A DNA stretch of 64,000 bases from an uncultured Bacteroidota bacterium (GCA_903824785.1 CAIJYD010000106.1:1-64000); one strand, 5' to 3'. Shown: positions 18,444 through 28,121, counted from the first letter of the stretch. Notes: a model not told the origin generated them from the letters alone. Translations and numbers: made by a program.

Positions 18444-19754
18444 TCATAGAATCTTATCCATTGCAAAATACGGTTGGTTGGTTTGCCATTTTCCTTTTGT
18501 GAAATCGGGAAACGGAACCGGCGCGTTTTTCTCAATGGAGATCCCTGAAAGCTCGACGATGGCAGTCATCACAGCCGAATCATACACATCAATAGGAGTT
18601 GGACCTTTCGCCCTTACTGCATCTGTAAACTGCCCAAGCATAACAACATCGGTACCACCGTGCGATAATGATGACAGATCGGCCTGCCACCATTTGTGAT
18701 TATACTTCTCCTCATAAGGTTTCCATGGCTCCCACTGATGATACTGTGGACTTTTGCCGGTGAGGTAAATTGAACTTTTTTCCTCATCATAAACGCCTTT
18801 CAGACCCTGAAGCATCCACCGGTTGGAATAGGGTCGCGGCAGCTGCAGGTCGTAATTAATGACAAGTGTCTTTCCCATTTTTGTCTTCAGAAGAGATGTC
18901 ACAATATCTCCCTGACGGTATTTCAGGTTGGCGTTCGGATGGTTCTCCCCGAACTCCCTTTTAAAATAGGCATTAATCCCTTTTGAAGCCGAGGCAGAGG
19001 AATAGATCTCAGTAAAAACATCACCTCTGTTAATATCCATCCAGCTGATTACAGGCCCCACGCTATGGGTCGGATACTGATCTCTGTTGTACTTAAGCAG
19101 ATATTCAGCCGGCCATTTCTGATCACCTGTTTTACTGTCGAAAAACCAATGGTCGATACAATCGTGCGAATGAGCACAATGGCAGTGTACAATATCTCCG
19201 AACAGACCCAGCCGTTTCATGTTAAGGGCGGCAAGATTATCCTGCCTGAAGCTCCAGTTCTCGAGCATCATACATGGGATCCCTGTCTTTTCAGAGGTCT
19301 CTACCAACTGCCAGGTATCATCAATGGTTAATGCAGCAGGTACCTCAATACCAGGATAAATGCCATTTTTCATGGCATGAAGGGCAATGGCAGTATGTGA
19401 ATCCCAATATGTTGCAATGATAACTGCATCCAGCTTTTCCTTATCAAGCATCTCCTTGTAGGCGAATTTATCCTTACTGTAAATAGCAGGGCGTTTTCTA
19501 CCGGCCGCTTCACAGATATTGGCGGCATTTACTGCTTTGCTTTCCGTAAGATCACATAATGCAACAATCTCGATGCCATCAATGGTCAGCAGATTATTTA
19601 CATGACCGGTTCCGCGGTTTCCGTTACCTACAACAGCTATTCTTACTGTTTTAACAGCCTGTGCCATGGCAATAGCCTGATTTGATAAAACAGTTAGTCC
19701 GGCAGTTGCCAGAGCCCCTGTTTTTAAGAAATTTCTTCTGGTTAAATTCTTCAT
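18444..19754 (-). CDS. Tat-exported Gfo/Idh/MocA protein, GH109-like
   Basis: A 436-residue protein with a twin-arginine signal (TRRNFLKTGALATAGL), a Rossmann domain (VRIAVVGNGNRGTGHVNNLL, EIVALCDL) and a C-terminal Gfo/Idh/MocA domain. The C-terminal half resembles family GH109, the NAD-dependent alpha-N-acetylgalactosaminidases: YPTHSVGPVISWMDINRGD, NHPNANLKYRQGD, LPRPYSNRWMLQGLKG, PIDVYDSAVMTAI and FPDFTKGKW. The GH109 motif usually written ATPWEWH reads ATYWDSH here, so activity on GalNAc is uncertain. The gene follows a sugar permease and precedes a URO-D-like gene. A clear paralogue is at 53270-54571. Function is inferred: glycoside cleavage or sugar oxidation outside the cytoplasm. Confidence 0.82.
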   Translation of the reverse strand: MKNLTRRNFLKTGALATAGLTVLSNQAIAMAQAVKTVRIAVVGNGNRGTGHVNNLLTIDGIEIVALCDLTESKAVNAANICEAAGRKRPAIYSKDKFAYKEMLDKEKLDAVIIATYWDSHTAIALHAMKNGIYPGIEVPAALTIDDTWQLVETSEKTGIPCMMLENWSFRQDNLAALNMKRLGLFGDIVHCHCAHSHDCIDHWFFDSKTGDQKWPAEYLLKYNRDQYPTHSVGPVISWMDINRGDVFTEIYSSASASKGINAYFKREFGENHPNANLKYRQGDIVTSLLKTKMGKTLVINYDLQLPRPYSNRWMLQGLKGVYDEEKSSIYLTGKSPQYHQWEPWKPYEEKYNHKWWQADLSSLSHGGTDVVMLGQFTDAVRAKGPTPIDVYDSAVMTAIVELSGISIEKNAPVPFPDFTKGKWQTNQPYFAMDKIL

Positions 19755-19833
19755 ATCAGCTGAGTTTAGAATGTAAATATTCTGATAAAATTATTTATTG
19801 TTCTGAAACAAATTCAACAGGTTATTCTCTCTC

Positions 19834-21126
19834 CTATGCCTCTTTCACCCGTTTCCCGATCTTATGTCCGGCGACTGCATAATAGAGAATAAAAAAGTAA
19901 CATGGAATAACCACCAGATAAGCCTGCTGAGGTGTGAAGATATCTGCCATACGGCCATATAATAATGGAAGAAGGGCACCGCCCAGGTTACCCATTATCA
20001 GAAGGGATGAGCCGATACGTGTAAAACGGCCGAGTCCTTCAATAGCCAGCGGCCATACTGAAGGCCATATCAATGAGTTTGCCAGCCCAAGCAGAGCGAT
20101 AAAAACCACCGAGATCATTTTCGGCGATCCTACTGCAAATGCGGTAAGGGCAATACCAAGTATCGCGCAGATAAGCAGTGCCTTGCTTTGTGAAATATAC
20201 CGCGGAATAGCAATAACACCGATGGTATATCCTATTATTGAGGCTATCATCACCAGTGATGTAAAGTGTTTTGCAATTGAGATCGGAATTCCCTGGCTCA
20301 GCCCGTAACTGATAATGGTATCGCCGGCAACAATCTCAAGTCCAACATCACAAAAGATAGCCAGTACACCTAACAGAAGGTAAGGAAACTGGAAAATGGA
20401 TGTCTTGGAACCATAAAATTTCTCATCCTCTCCTGTGTTTTCAACGTTTGGATCAATCTCCGGCAACCTTGATATTTTTAATAGTATCCCTATAACCGCA
20501 AGTATAACAGCCATTCCGAGATAAGGAATTATTACTCTCGAAGCCAGATCGTTCAAGGCTGCAGCTTTCTGTGCAACATCCATTGTTTTAAGACTTTCCA
20601 GAAGGGCATCCCCGTCTTTTAAAGCCATTACACCAAAAATGAAAGTAGCAATAACCCCGGCAGATTTATTCGCAATTCCCATTATGCTTATCCTCTGGGC
20701 AGCACTTTCAATGGGACCAAGCATTGTAATATAGGGGTTTGCCGCTGTCTGAAGAATAGCAAGTCCGGTCCCCATTATAAACAGACCTGAAAGAAAAAGA
20801 GAATAGGTTCTTGTCATTGCTGCCGGAATAAAGAAAAGAGCACCTCCTGCCATGATCAGCAAGCCGAGCATCATTCCCGTTTTCAACCCGGTTTTTTTTA
20901 ACAGCCATGAGGAGGGAATTGCCATTATCACATAGGCAACATAAAATGAAAAGGCTACCAGATAAGATTCAAAATGGTTCAGTTCACATGAAATCTTGAG
21001 ATATGGTATCAGAATACCATTCAGCCAGGTAACAAAACCAAAAATAAAGAATAATAATCCGATCGTTCCGACCGTCATCCAGTTTGCCTGAGCAGAGCTT
21101 TTTACAGAGTTAATTTTTGCAGCCAT
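19834..21126 (-). CDS. FucP-family sugar MFS transporter
   Basis: A 430-residue major facilitator with twelve predicted membrane helices, of the FucP/glucose-galactose (FHS) branch. Recognisable parts are FFIFGFVTWLNGILIPYLK in helix 1, the AFSFYVAYVIMAIPSSWLLKK loop between helices 2 and 3, GTGLAILQTAANPYI in helix 4 and ANSLIWPSVWPLAIEGLGRFT in the C-terminal half. Family members import L-fucose, hexoses or N-acetylglucosamine by proton symport. It is the first gene of a minus-strand operon with a GH109-like protein, so a GalNAc-like or deoxy sugar is a reasonable guess but only that. Confidence 0.87.
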   Translation of the reverse strand: MAAKINSVKSSAQANWMTVGTIGLLFFIFGFVTWLNGILIPYLKISCELNHFESYLVAFSFYVAYVIMAIPSSWLLKKTGLKTGMMLGLLIMAGGALFFIPAAMTRTYSLFLSGLFIMGTGLAILQTAANPYITMLGPIESAAQRISIMGIANKSAGVIATFIFGVMALKDGDALLESLKTMDVAQKAAALNDLASRVIIPYLGMAVILAVIGILLKISRLPEIDPNVENTGEDEKFYGSKTSIFQFPYLLLGVLAIFCDVGLEIVAGDTIISYGLSQGIPISIAKHFTSLVMIASIIGYTIGVIAIPRYISQSKALLICAILGIALTAFAVGSPKMISVVFIALLGLANSLIWPSVWPLAIEGLGRFTRIGSSLLIMGNLGGALLPLLYGRMADIFTPQQAYLVVIPCYFFILYYAVAGHKIGKRVKEA

Positions 21127-21253
21127 TATTGAAATTTATAGATTTTTTTCAGGATACAATATAGCAAAAAATGGCTTTCAGAAACAGACCCGGCATATAA
21201 CTTTATTTTTCAACTCATCCGAATTACTTCACGGATTCAAAAACAAGCGGTAA

Positions 21254-21505
21254 ACAGTTTTCGGATCAGTTTCTGATGAAAGACCCCCTTTCAGCTTTCG
21301 TATCGATATTCTGGGATTACAAACCTCTGTTATCAAAGTTAAAAAGTTTGCTTGTAAAGCATTAAAAGGACGTGGAGTTAATTCAGGCTTGCGATTGGTT
21401 TATGCTCACTTTCAAAAGGAAGAAAAAATAATCTTTATTGAATTGTATCATAAAAATGATAAAGAATCCGAAGACCGGCAAAGAATAACTGACAGTTTTA
21501 AATAG
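21254..21505 (+). pseudogene. Remnant of a RelE/ParE-type toxin gene
   Basis: This frame is open from a stop at 21251 to a stop at 21503-21505 and contains no ATG. Its second half reads KFACKALKGRGVNSGLRLVY, then IIFIELYHKNDKESEDRQRI. This is the pattern of the C-terminal half of RelE-family toxins (basic KALKG.G..SG.R..YA block, then hydrophobic FIELY.K.DKE.ED). The N-terminal half is missing or unrecognisable and no antitoxin gene is adjacent, so it is probably a decayed toxin. The flanks (21127-21253 and 21506-21799) show no gene. Confidence 0.5.
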
Positions 21506-21799
21506 GTTAGAATAAGTCAGACAAAAACAAACATTCCGACCATTTCTGCTTTGCAAAGGGAGGAGAAAGGCAACGTGTGTGAAACAATTAACACAATAAT
21601 CATCTGCTGCAAATAAAAACCCTCAATTTTAAAATTCCCAAATTATTCAGATCATTCACCATGAAAATATATTCACTAACTTTACCTTATTAATAAATTA
21701 ACCACTCTGAAACCTGAAAAGATTTCAGGTCAGTTAAGAATATTGATAAAAATCCATGCGCATTAAAAATGATCCCTTTACTCATATTAAATAATAAAC

Positions 21800-21805
21800 G
21801 GAGGT
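21800..21805 (+). promoter_or_regulatory. Strong Shine-Dalgarno site deciding the start of the beta-helix gene
   Basis: GGAGGT at 21800-21805 lies 7 nt before the ATG at 21813. Purine-rich sites of this strength are uncommon in Bacteroidota, so it both supports the ATG over the TTG at 21807 and may mean strong translation. Confidence 0.55.
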
Positions 21806-21812
21806 ATTGATT

Positions 21813-23090
21813 ATGAAACACAAATCAGTCGGGGTATTAACCATTGCAATCTTCTGCATCTCCCTGAGCTCATCTGTTTACTGTCAGAATATCGGACTGG
21901 TAGACGTGAAATATGCTGAACAGGTTATCACTGTCGGAGGTGCTGATGCCGATATTCCCGGTTACACATCAGGGGCAATCCAGCTGGCTTTGGATGCAAT
22001 TAAGACCAGGGGTGGCGGTACCGTAAAACTTGGTCCCGGAATTTATAAGATCACCGGCCCTGTCCGTATCCCGGATAATAGTTCCCTGACAGGAGTGGGA
22101 AAAGAGACCATATTGCAGAAATGTGACGGATTTAAAACCAGTTTTATAATTGATGCCGACTGGGGAATGTTGAAAGCAGTTGTTAAGGATGTCTCCGGTT
22201 TTAAAAAGGGCATGGGCATCCAGTTGTTTGACGATCAGCATAATCAAGGCTGGGATGTTACTACAGCCATAATAACTGACATTAAAGAGAATGTTATCTA
22301 TTTTGACAATAATACCAATTATGATTATCTCGCTTCGCTGAACGGTACAATCACAAACGGCTGTTCCATCGTTGAAGCTGTTGGTGTTGAAAATGTTAAA
22401 ATTTCCGGACTGGTTGTTGAAGGCAATAAAAAAACAAACGACTATATAAATGGCTGCCGCGGTGGCGGAATATATATCCACAAATCAAAAAACTGTACTG
22501 TGGAGAATGTAATGGTGAATGAGTTCAACGGAGATTCTTTCAGCTGGCAGATCACAGAAAAGATAACTGTAAAAGGATGTGAAGCATCGAACGGAAACGG
22601 TCTGGGGTTTCATCCCGGAACAGGATCTGACCATTCCATAGTGGAGAACTGCGTCAGTCACAATAATAAAGGAGACGGGATCTATCTCTGCTGGAGGGTG
22701 CAGAACGGGATTTTCAGAAACAATACAATCTATGCCAACGGCGATAATGGAATCTCAATCGGACATAAGGATACCGATAATATCTTTGAAAATAACCATG
22801 TCTACGAGAATGCAAATCAGGGTGTTCTTTTCAGAAATGAGACAGAAGAAAACAGCGGTCACAGGAATACTTTTACCAATAACATCATTGAAAACAACGG
22901 TATCGCCAAAGAGTCAGCAGGTTTTTACATAGGTGGGGAAACACATGATATCACCATCACCGGTAATACTATCCGCTCCGACGGCAAGGGAAAACAGGCA
23001 ACAGCAATTTTAGTTGGCAAGAAATCAACTAAAATAATTTCAAAGGATAATAAGATAACAGGATCAAAAGAGATAGTATATGAAAAATAA
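21813..23090 (+). CDS. Secreted right-handed parallel beta-helix protein
   Basis: A 425-residue protein with a signal peptide (ending near SSSVYCQ-N) and a right-handed parallel beta-helix. The start, TSGAIQLALDAIKTRGGGTVKLGPG, is the typical cap of pectate-lyase-like proteins. Repeats of 20-25 residues follow with Asn-rich turns (FRNNTIYANGDNGISIGHKD, FENNHVYENANQGVLF, TNNIIENNG). This fold is used by polysaccharide lyases, epimerases and some glycosidases; no family-specific active site was recognised. It overlaps the following SGNH hydrolase gene by 11 nt, so the two are translationally coupled and may act on the same plant or algal polysaccharide. Confidence 0.82.
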   Translation: MKHKSVGVLTIAIFCISLSSSVYCQNIGLVDVKYAEQVITVGGADADIPGYTSGAIQLALDAIKTRGGGTVKLGPGIYKITGPVRIPDNSSLTGVGKETILQKCDGFKTSFIIDADWGMLKAVVKDVSGFKKGMGIQLFDDQHNQGWDVTTAIITDIKENVIYFDNNTNYDYLASLNGTITNGCSIVEAVGVENVKISGLVVEGNKKTNDYINGCRGGGIYIHKSKNCTVENVMVNEFNGDSFSWQITEKITVKGCEASNGNGLGFHPGTGSDHSIVENCVSHNNKGDGIYLCWRVQNGIFRNNTIYANGDNGISIGHKDTDNIFENNHVYENANQGVLFRNETEENSGHRNTFTNNIIENNGIAKESAGFYIGGETHDITITGNTIRSDGKGKQATAILVGKKSTKIISKDNKITGSKEIVYEK

Positions 23091-24207
23091 CTTTAATAAA
23101 CCAACCGTTAACTCAGTAACCATCAGGATAATTATTGCCTTTATCTTCTCCGGGCTGCTCCTCTTTTCAGGAAATGCATCCGGCCAGACGGCAGCCACAA
23201 CCGAAGCTCTGAAATACTACGACGGACAGTTATTTACCATCATTGGTAAAATTCATTCTGAAAAAAACTATACTCGTTTCCCCGAAAAATATAAAGCCAC
23301 CCTGCGGAAGGAGGTATGGAATCTGGGGCAGCATTCCACAGGCATTTCAATCCGTTTCAGAACCAACTCCCCCGACATTGCGGTACGCTGGGTTACAAAA
23401 AGTGAAAACACTATGGATCATATGGCTTCAACAGGGATGAAAGGAGTTGACCTCTATGCCATCGTGGATGGCAGGTGGAAATATGTCGGTACAGGGCGGG
23501 TGAAAGGCAAACGCAATGAATTTACTATTGTGAAATCGGCAGGGGAAGTTTACAGGGAATACTTACTTAACCTTCCGTTATATGATGGTATCGACTCATT
23601 ATCGATCGGCATAAACAGCAAATCTGAGATCTCGGTTCCTCAGGAAAAATACCTCATCGATAAAAAACCGGTTATCTACTATGGGAGCAGTATTGCTCAG
23701 GGAGGTTGTGCCTCCAGGCCGGGGATGGCATTTACCAATATCCTGGAACGCGCCATGGACCGCAGTTTTATCAATATGGGTTTCAGTGGCAGCGGTACTT
23801 TTGATATATCGGTAGGTGAAGCAATGTGTGTACCCGACGCCGCACTCTATATCATTGACTGTAACCCGAATACCCAGACAGAACTTATTTATGACCGTGC
23901 AGTGGAACTGGTGAAATATTTAAAAAGCAAAAAACCGGATGTTCCTGTGTTACTTGTTGAAGCCTTTTATTACGAAAATGGCTTTGCCACACCATTGGAA
24001 TCAGGGAACGAAAAAAAGAATATTGAACTTCGCAGAGCCTTTAAAACGTTGGAGGAATCGGGGATAAAAGAGCTCTATTTCAAGAGTGGCGCCGGCCTTA
24101 TCGGAGACGATCATGAAGGTACTGTGGATGGTGTCCATCCAAACGATCTTGGAATGGTTCGTATTGCAGAAGCTTTGCAACCCGCAATTCAGAATATTCT
24201 GAAATAA
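23080..24207 (+). CDS. Secreted SGNH/GDSL hydrolase (esterase)
   Basis: A 375-residue exported esterase. After a signal peptide (IAFIFSGLLLFSGNASGQ) there is an N-terminal beta-sandwich of about 140 residues (NLGQHSTGISIRFRTNSPDI, WKYVGTGRVKGKRNE), then the SGNH hydrolase domain. Block I is YYGSSIAQGGCA with the catalytic Ser, block II is MGFSGSGTFD, block III is IIDCNPNT and block V is VDGVHPNDLGM with the Asp-x-x-His pair. The two-domain layout is that of SsfX3-like and carbohydrate-deacetylase-like SGNH enzymes. It overlaps the beta-helix gene by 11 nt and converges on the GH106-like gene with a 3-bp gap. Likely removes acyl groups from a glycan. Confidence 0.87.
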   Translation: MKNNFNKPTVNSVTIRIIIAFIFSGLLLFSGNASGQTAATTEALKYYDGQLFTIIGKIHSEKNYTRFPEKYKATLRKEVWNLGQHSTGISIRFRTNSPDIAVRWVTKSENTMDHMASTGMKGVDLYAIVDGRWKYVGTGRVKGKRNEFTIVKSAGEVYREYLLNLPLYDGIDSLSIGINSKSEISVPQEKYLIDKKPVIYYGSSIAQGGCASRPGMAFTNILERAMDRSFINMGFSGSGTFDISVGEAMCVPDAALYIIDCNPNTQTELIYDRAVELVKYLKSKKPDVPVLLVEAFYYENGFATPLESGNEKKNIELRRAFKTLEESGIKELYFKSGAGLIGDDHEGTVDGVHPNDLGMVRIAEALQPAIQNILK

Positions 24208-24210
24208 CAG

Positions 24211-26493
24211 CTATTCCTCTTTTTCTTCAACCAGAAATAAAGAATGATAGGGCTTCAGACTTAACTTCACCTTTGTGTGCGGTAAATCTGAAGCCCTATC
24301 TTTTTTACTTTCTGTCAATAGCTTTTTACTGCTCCCTGTATGAGGATCCCACCCTTCCAGTCTGATATCACCACGGAGGAGGAGCTCGGTTTCGATAGAT
24401 GAACTTCCTGTATTAGCGAAATAGTACACGTTGCGGTTGTCAACAACTTTATGAATGTATTGCAGATCGCTGCATTGCGGATAATCCACATCAAATTCAT
24501 TTACTGTCTGTTGGAGAATATCCCTTAGCTTCTGCCCGTCCGGCTCAGCAATAAAACAGGCTTTCCCTCCATTATTATTGTATCTGATCTTTCCGGTCTC
24601 CTTCTCCCCTCCCGGAAAAACGGATTTCACCATTTGTAATATTTCTTTATCCCGGCCGGTTTCTGCTGATCGGTAAGGAAGCCTGGTAGTAAAGATCACC
24701 GTTCCTCCCTGATTATAGAAATCAGTGATTTTCTGTAGATTGCTTATTGATATTGTCTTGCACGAGGGTGCAATAAGTACTTTATAATCCTCCCGGTTGG
24801 TAATATTCTGAAGATGAAGCTGCCCTTCGGAAATAGTGCATTTCTCATCGAGAACTTCAGGATGAAGAAACGTGAAATCTTTCCCCGCTGCATTTGTGAG
24901 CCAGTTGGCAACATCAACATAATCTATCTCTTTAATGGCATCTTTATAGAATTCATTTGAAGGATCAGCAGGGCCATCAATGTTGGAAGGGCCTGTCCTG
25001 TCATCGAAAATGTGACCTCCCTGCAATGATGCTATCGGATAAACCACCGCTATGTCCGCAATGTGGCGGCCATTATTCTGCAACATCACATTAAGCCGCG
25101 CCAGGAAACGGGTAAAAAACTGCAGGCTGTCGGCATAAAGAGGATTACGGTACGATAGCTCAGGTTTATAGGTAACTTTCGTATTGTCGTACCAGACTGC
25201 ATGCGGGATAAGCATATTAATACCCTTTGTATACTGATCCATTGCGATGGAAAAAATCTGATTCCAGTTAAGGTCTCCCGGGGTATCATAGTCGGGCATT
25301 GCTCCATAGGTTTCCGACATAACAAACTTTTTATCCCAGTTATATGCTGCCGAGCTGACCAGTTTATAGAATCGTTCGGCCGGACGATGCCCTCCGATTT
25401 TATCAATGCCCGGAATTTCGAGATATTTAAATGACTTCAAAAGGTCGCCGGAAGAGTTCACCGGAACCAGTGCCTCTTCAGGTGCATTATGACCTGTAGC
25501 AGTTATTCCATGAGCTACCGACCAGTCACTCACTTCCTTCGTAAAACCATTGCCATACAACTCTGCACGGAAACCAAACAGGTAATTCCGGTCCGACTGT
25601 GCAGAGGAGCCGGTATCGTACCACATGGAAGGGTATAACAACACCGGACTGAAACCATATTTCAACAGGAATTTTTCGTTGAAACTGTCTGTCCACATAC
25701 GGAATTCAGCATGAAACATTGATGGCTCATCGAAGAAAGTTCCGCCGATCACTGTTCCGAAATATCCTTTGAAACGGTTATAATATACCTCATGTGCCAT
25801 TGAAATAAAATTCCTTACAGCTTCAGGATCTAGATAATCAGCAAGAGGGACCCCATCTGTTACACAACTGAAAATCATAATTTTCCATTTTCCTGCAGGA
25901 GCTTTCCATCTTACCGTTCCGCCGGAGACCATCTCAGTAAGGTCGATCCTTTTCAGACTCGTTGTTTCCATAGCGACAATGCCCATAAGCTTTCCATCCG
26001 GAATCTTTTTCTCATAAACTGCCGGGCCACTTATATCCTCCTCTGCTTTATCGAGCCGCTTTATGGTCTGCAATGGATATTTAAGCTGGAAACGAGGTTT
26101 GCCGTCTCCTTCAGCAAAAGCGCCTACAGAACCACTGGGAAAACCAAACTCATCGTACAGGCTGATAGTCATTCCCAGCTCTTTAGCTTTTTCCAGCATT
26201 ATGCCATACACCTTTAAATAATCTTCAGAGAGATATTCCGGACTGAAATTCTTCCCGAACGGTACTACACCAAAACCTCCGTAACCACACTTATCGCGCA
26301 TGGCCTGCATCTGTTGCACAATTCCTTCACCTGTAACAGTGGTATTATTCCAGAACCAGAGAGGACGGGGCCAGAACTGAATAGACGGGTTTTTGAACTT
26401 TTCTTGAGAGAAGGTCTGCCCGGCGGCAATAGTTGCATTCATCAACAGAACGGCAACAATGATCATTACCGGCCAAAAATTGTTTTTTATCAT
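24211..26493 (-). CDS. Secreted GH106-like glycoside hydrolase
   Basis: A 760-residue exported protein (signal peptide MIVAVLLMNATIAAG region) related to the GH106 alpha-L-rhamnosidase superfamily. Family-type features are RPLWFWNNTTVTGEGIVQQM, GYGGFGVVPFG, the segment LGMTISLYDEFGFPSGSVG, and later GTFFDEPSMFHAEF and FVMSETYGAMPDYDTPGDLN, which carry conserved acidic residues. It is shorter than typical GH106 enzymes (about 1,000 residues) and seems to lack their C-terminal beta domains, so it may belong to a related, less studied group. A minus-7 match (TAATTTTG, minus strand 26530-26523) lies about 30 nt upstream of the ATG. Its 3' coding end contains the terminator of the convergent SGNH gene. 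Confidence 0.75.
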   Translation of the reverse strand: MIKNNFWPVMIIVAVLLMNATIAAGQTFSQEKFKNPSIQFWPRPLWFWNNTTVTGEGIVQQMQAMRDKCGYGGFGVVPFGKNFSPEYLSEDYLKVYGIMLEKAKELGMTISLYDEFGFPSGSVGAFAEGDGKPRFQLKYPLQTIKRLDKAEEDISGPAVYEKKIPDGKLMGIVAMETTSLKRIDLTEMVSGGTVRWKAPAGKWKIMIFSCVTDGVPLADYLDPEAVRNFISMAHEVYYNRFKGYFGTVIGGTFFDEPSMFHAEFRMWTDSFNEKFLLKYGFSPVLLYPSMWYDTGSSAQSDRNYLFGFRAELYGNGFTKEVSDWSVAHGITATGHNAPEEALVPVNSSGDLLKSFKYLEIPGIDKIGGHRPAERFYKLVSSAAYNWDKKFVMSETYGAMPDYDTPGDLNWNQIFSIAMDQYTKGINMLIPHAVWYDNTKVTYKPELSYRNPLYADSLQFFTRFLARLNVMLQNNGRHIADIAVVYPIASLQGGHIFDDRTGPSNIDGPADPSNEFYKDAIKEIDYVDVANWLTNAAGKDFTFLHPEVLDEKCTISEGQLHLQNITNREDYKVLIAPSCKTISISNLQKITDFYNQGGTVIFTTRLPYRSAETGRDKEILQMVKSVFPGGEKETGKIRYNNNGGKACFIAEPDGQKLRDILQQTVNEFDVDYPQCSDLQYIHKVVDNRNVYYFANTGSSSIETELLLRGDIRLEGWDPHTGSSKKLLTESKKDRASDLPHTKVKLSLKPYHSLFLVEEKEE
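24246..24306 (+). terminator. Intrinsic terminator of the beta-helix/SGNH operon inside the convergent gene
   Basis: Arms 24246-24259 and 24287-24300 are perfect 14-bp inverted complements (GATAGGGCTTCAGA and TCTGAAGCCCTATC) with a 27-nt loop, directly followed by six T (24301-24306). It starts 38 bp after the SGNH stop codon and lies wholly within the last codons of the minus-strand glycosidase gene. The reverse direction lacks a T run, so it works mainly for the plus strand. Confidence 0.75.
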
Positions 26494-26816
26494 CTCTGTG
26501 GGTACATATTTATAAATAGTGCCAAAATTAATTTTCTCATCATATCCGATAAAGGTAGAAATAAAGAATTATTTAAAAGTATCCTTCACCAATACTTTCC
26601 CCGGATGGCTTTAAAACAAAATTACAATAATGTATATATTTGATTTACAGTGCTATATATAATATTCCAGACTCAAGGCGTTTTTATTCTGATTTCATAC
26701 CTCAATATTTCACTTAGAATGGTATTTTTGAATTGTGAACAAAAATTATCAGCAATGGCCTGAATAATTCATCCGGGCGAGATAACGGGTAATAATACTT
26801 AACCAAAAGAAAGAAA
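26494..26816. other. Divergent intergenic region with candidate minus-7 boxes
   Basis: This 323-bp AT-rich region separates the divergent glycosidase and alpha/beta hydrolase genes. Apart from the glycosidase box (26523-26530) there is a plus-strand TATATTTG at 26635-26642 and a minus-strand TAATTTTG at 26624-26617. None has a good minus-33 partner, and such matches are expected by chance in AT-rich DNA. No gene was seen. Confidence 0.35.
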
Positions 26817-28121
26817 ATGGAAAACAGCAGAAGAAAATTCCTCAAATATGCCGGGATGGCTGGTCTGAGTATAGCAGGCAGCAAGTTTTCACAAGGTCTG
26901 GCTTCAGTTCCTGATTCGTCACCTGTTTTTTCAGATTCAATAACCGGCATTAATACAAATACAATGAAAGAAAAAGAGGAGAACCTCTCCATCATAGGTC
27001 AGTACGGAAAGTGGGCTTCATCGCTTAACGACAATAAAATACCCTCATTATCCTTCAGGAGGAAAGAGTGGAGTGATCTGAAAAAATGGAAGACAGCTGC
27101 AGAAGCAAAGGTTAAGGATAGACTTGCGATACCTGATATTGGTGGCATACCGGTGGTAACCGTGAAAAAACAATATATCTATGACGGTTTGCAGATTGAG
27201 GAACTCAGCTGGCAGCTCCCGTACGGACGGCCTACTGATGCAATTCTGCTTAAACCTGTAGGAGCAACTACTCCTTTACCGGGGATTCTGGCTTTTCATG
27301 ACCATGGAGGAAATAAATATTTCGGAACACGTAAGATCACCAAAACAGGCGATGTACAGCATCCACTTATGCAGGAACATCAGAAGTTGTATTACAGTGG
27401 CCGGGCATGGGCGAATGAGATTGCGAGAAAAGGTTATGTTGTTCTGGTATCAGATGCTTTTCCATTTGCAAGCCGCCGGGTTATGATGCAGGATATCCCC
27501 GTGAGTTTTCGCGAGGGGCATAATGATGAAAACCCTGAAGATCCTAAAAACATCGAAGCCTATAACATATGGGCAAGGAACCATGAAGATACAATGGCAA
27601 AATCTCTCTTCAGTGCCGGAACTACCTGGCCTGGAGTATTCTTTGCCGAAGACCGGATAGCGCTCGACATTCTTTGTTCACGGAAAGATGTTGACAAAGA
27701 GAAGATCGGATGCGGTGGTTTGTCAGGAGGTGGTATGCGTACTGTCTTTATGGGTGGGCTCGATCCTCGCATCAAATGTGCAATTGCAGTCGGATTTATG
27801 ACAACATGGAAAGATTTCGTTCTCAATAAATCATTTACCCACACCTGGATGACATACGTTCCGGTTCTTCCGAATGAGCTTGATTTTCCTGAGATCCTTG
27901 GATTGCGTGTTCCACTTGCTACCATGGTACTTAATGATACACATGATGAACTGTATACTGTTCCTGAAATGGAGGCAGCTGACAAGATTCTTAAAGAGGT
28001 TTATCAGAAGGCTAATGCCGCAGACAGATATAAATGTTCGTTTTACCCGGGTGAGCATAAGTTCGATTCAGATATGCAGAACGAAGCTTTTAACTGGTTC
28101 GACAAGTGGCTGAAACATTAA
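26817..28121 (+). CDS. Tat-exported alpha/beta hydrolase (acetyl xylan esterase/DLH-like)
   Basis: A 434-residue alpha/beta hydrolase with a twin-arginine signal (SRRKFLKYAGMAGLSIAG). The fold is recognisable from GILAFHDHGGNKYFG (oxyanion region), the nucleophile elbow GCGGLSGGGMRT (Ser), NDTHDELYTVPEM (acid) and YPGEHKFDSDMQNEA (His). It resembles the large ABHD/acetyl-xylan-esterase-like hydrolases found beside glycoside hydrolases in Bacteroidota. Its ATG is correctly placed for the Tat signal. The neighbours are exported glycan-acting enzymes, so deacylation of a glycan is likely; the precise ester is unknown. Confidence 0.83.
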   Translation: MENSRRKFLKYAGMAGLSIAGSKFSQGLASVPDSSPVFSDSITGINTNTMKEKEENLSIIGQYGKWASSLNDNKIPSLSFRRKEWSDLKKWKTAAEAKVKDRLAIPDIGGIPVVTVKKQYIYDGLQIEELSWQLPYGRPTDAILLKPVGATTPLPGILAFHDHGGNKYFGTRKITKTGDVQHPLMQEHQKLYYSGRAWANEIARKGYVVLVSDAFPFASRRVMMQDIPVSFREGHNDENPEDPKNIEAYNIWARNHEDTMAKSLFSAGTTWPGVFFAEDRIALDILCSRKDVDKEKIGCGGLSGGGMRTVFMGGLDPRIKCAIAVGFMTTWKDFVLNKSFTHTWMTYVPVLPNELDFPEILGLRVPLATMVLNDTHDELYTVPEMEAADKILKEVYQKANAADRYKCSFYPGEHKFDSDMQNEAFNWFDKWLKH

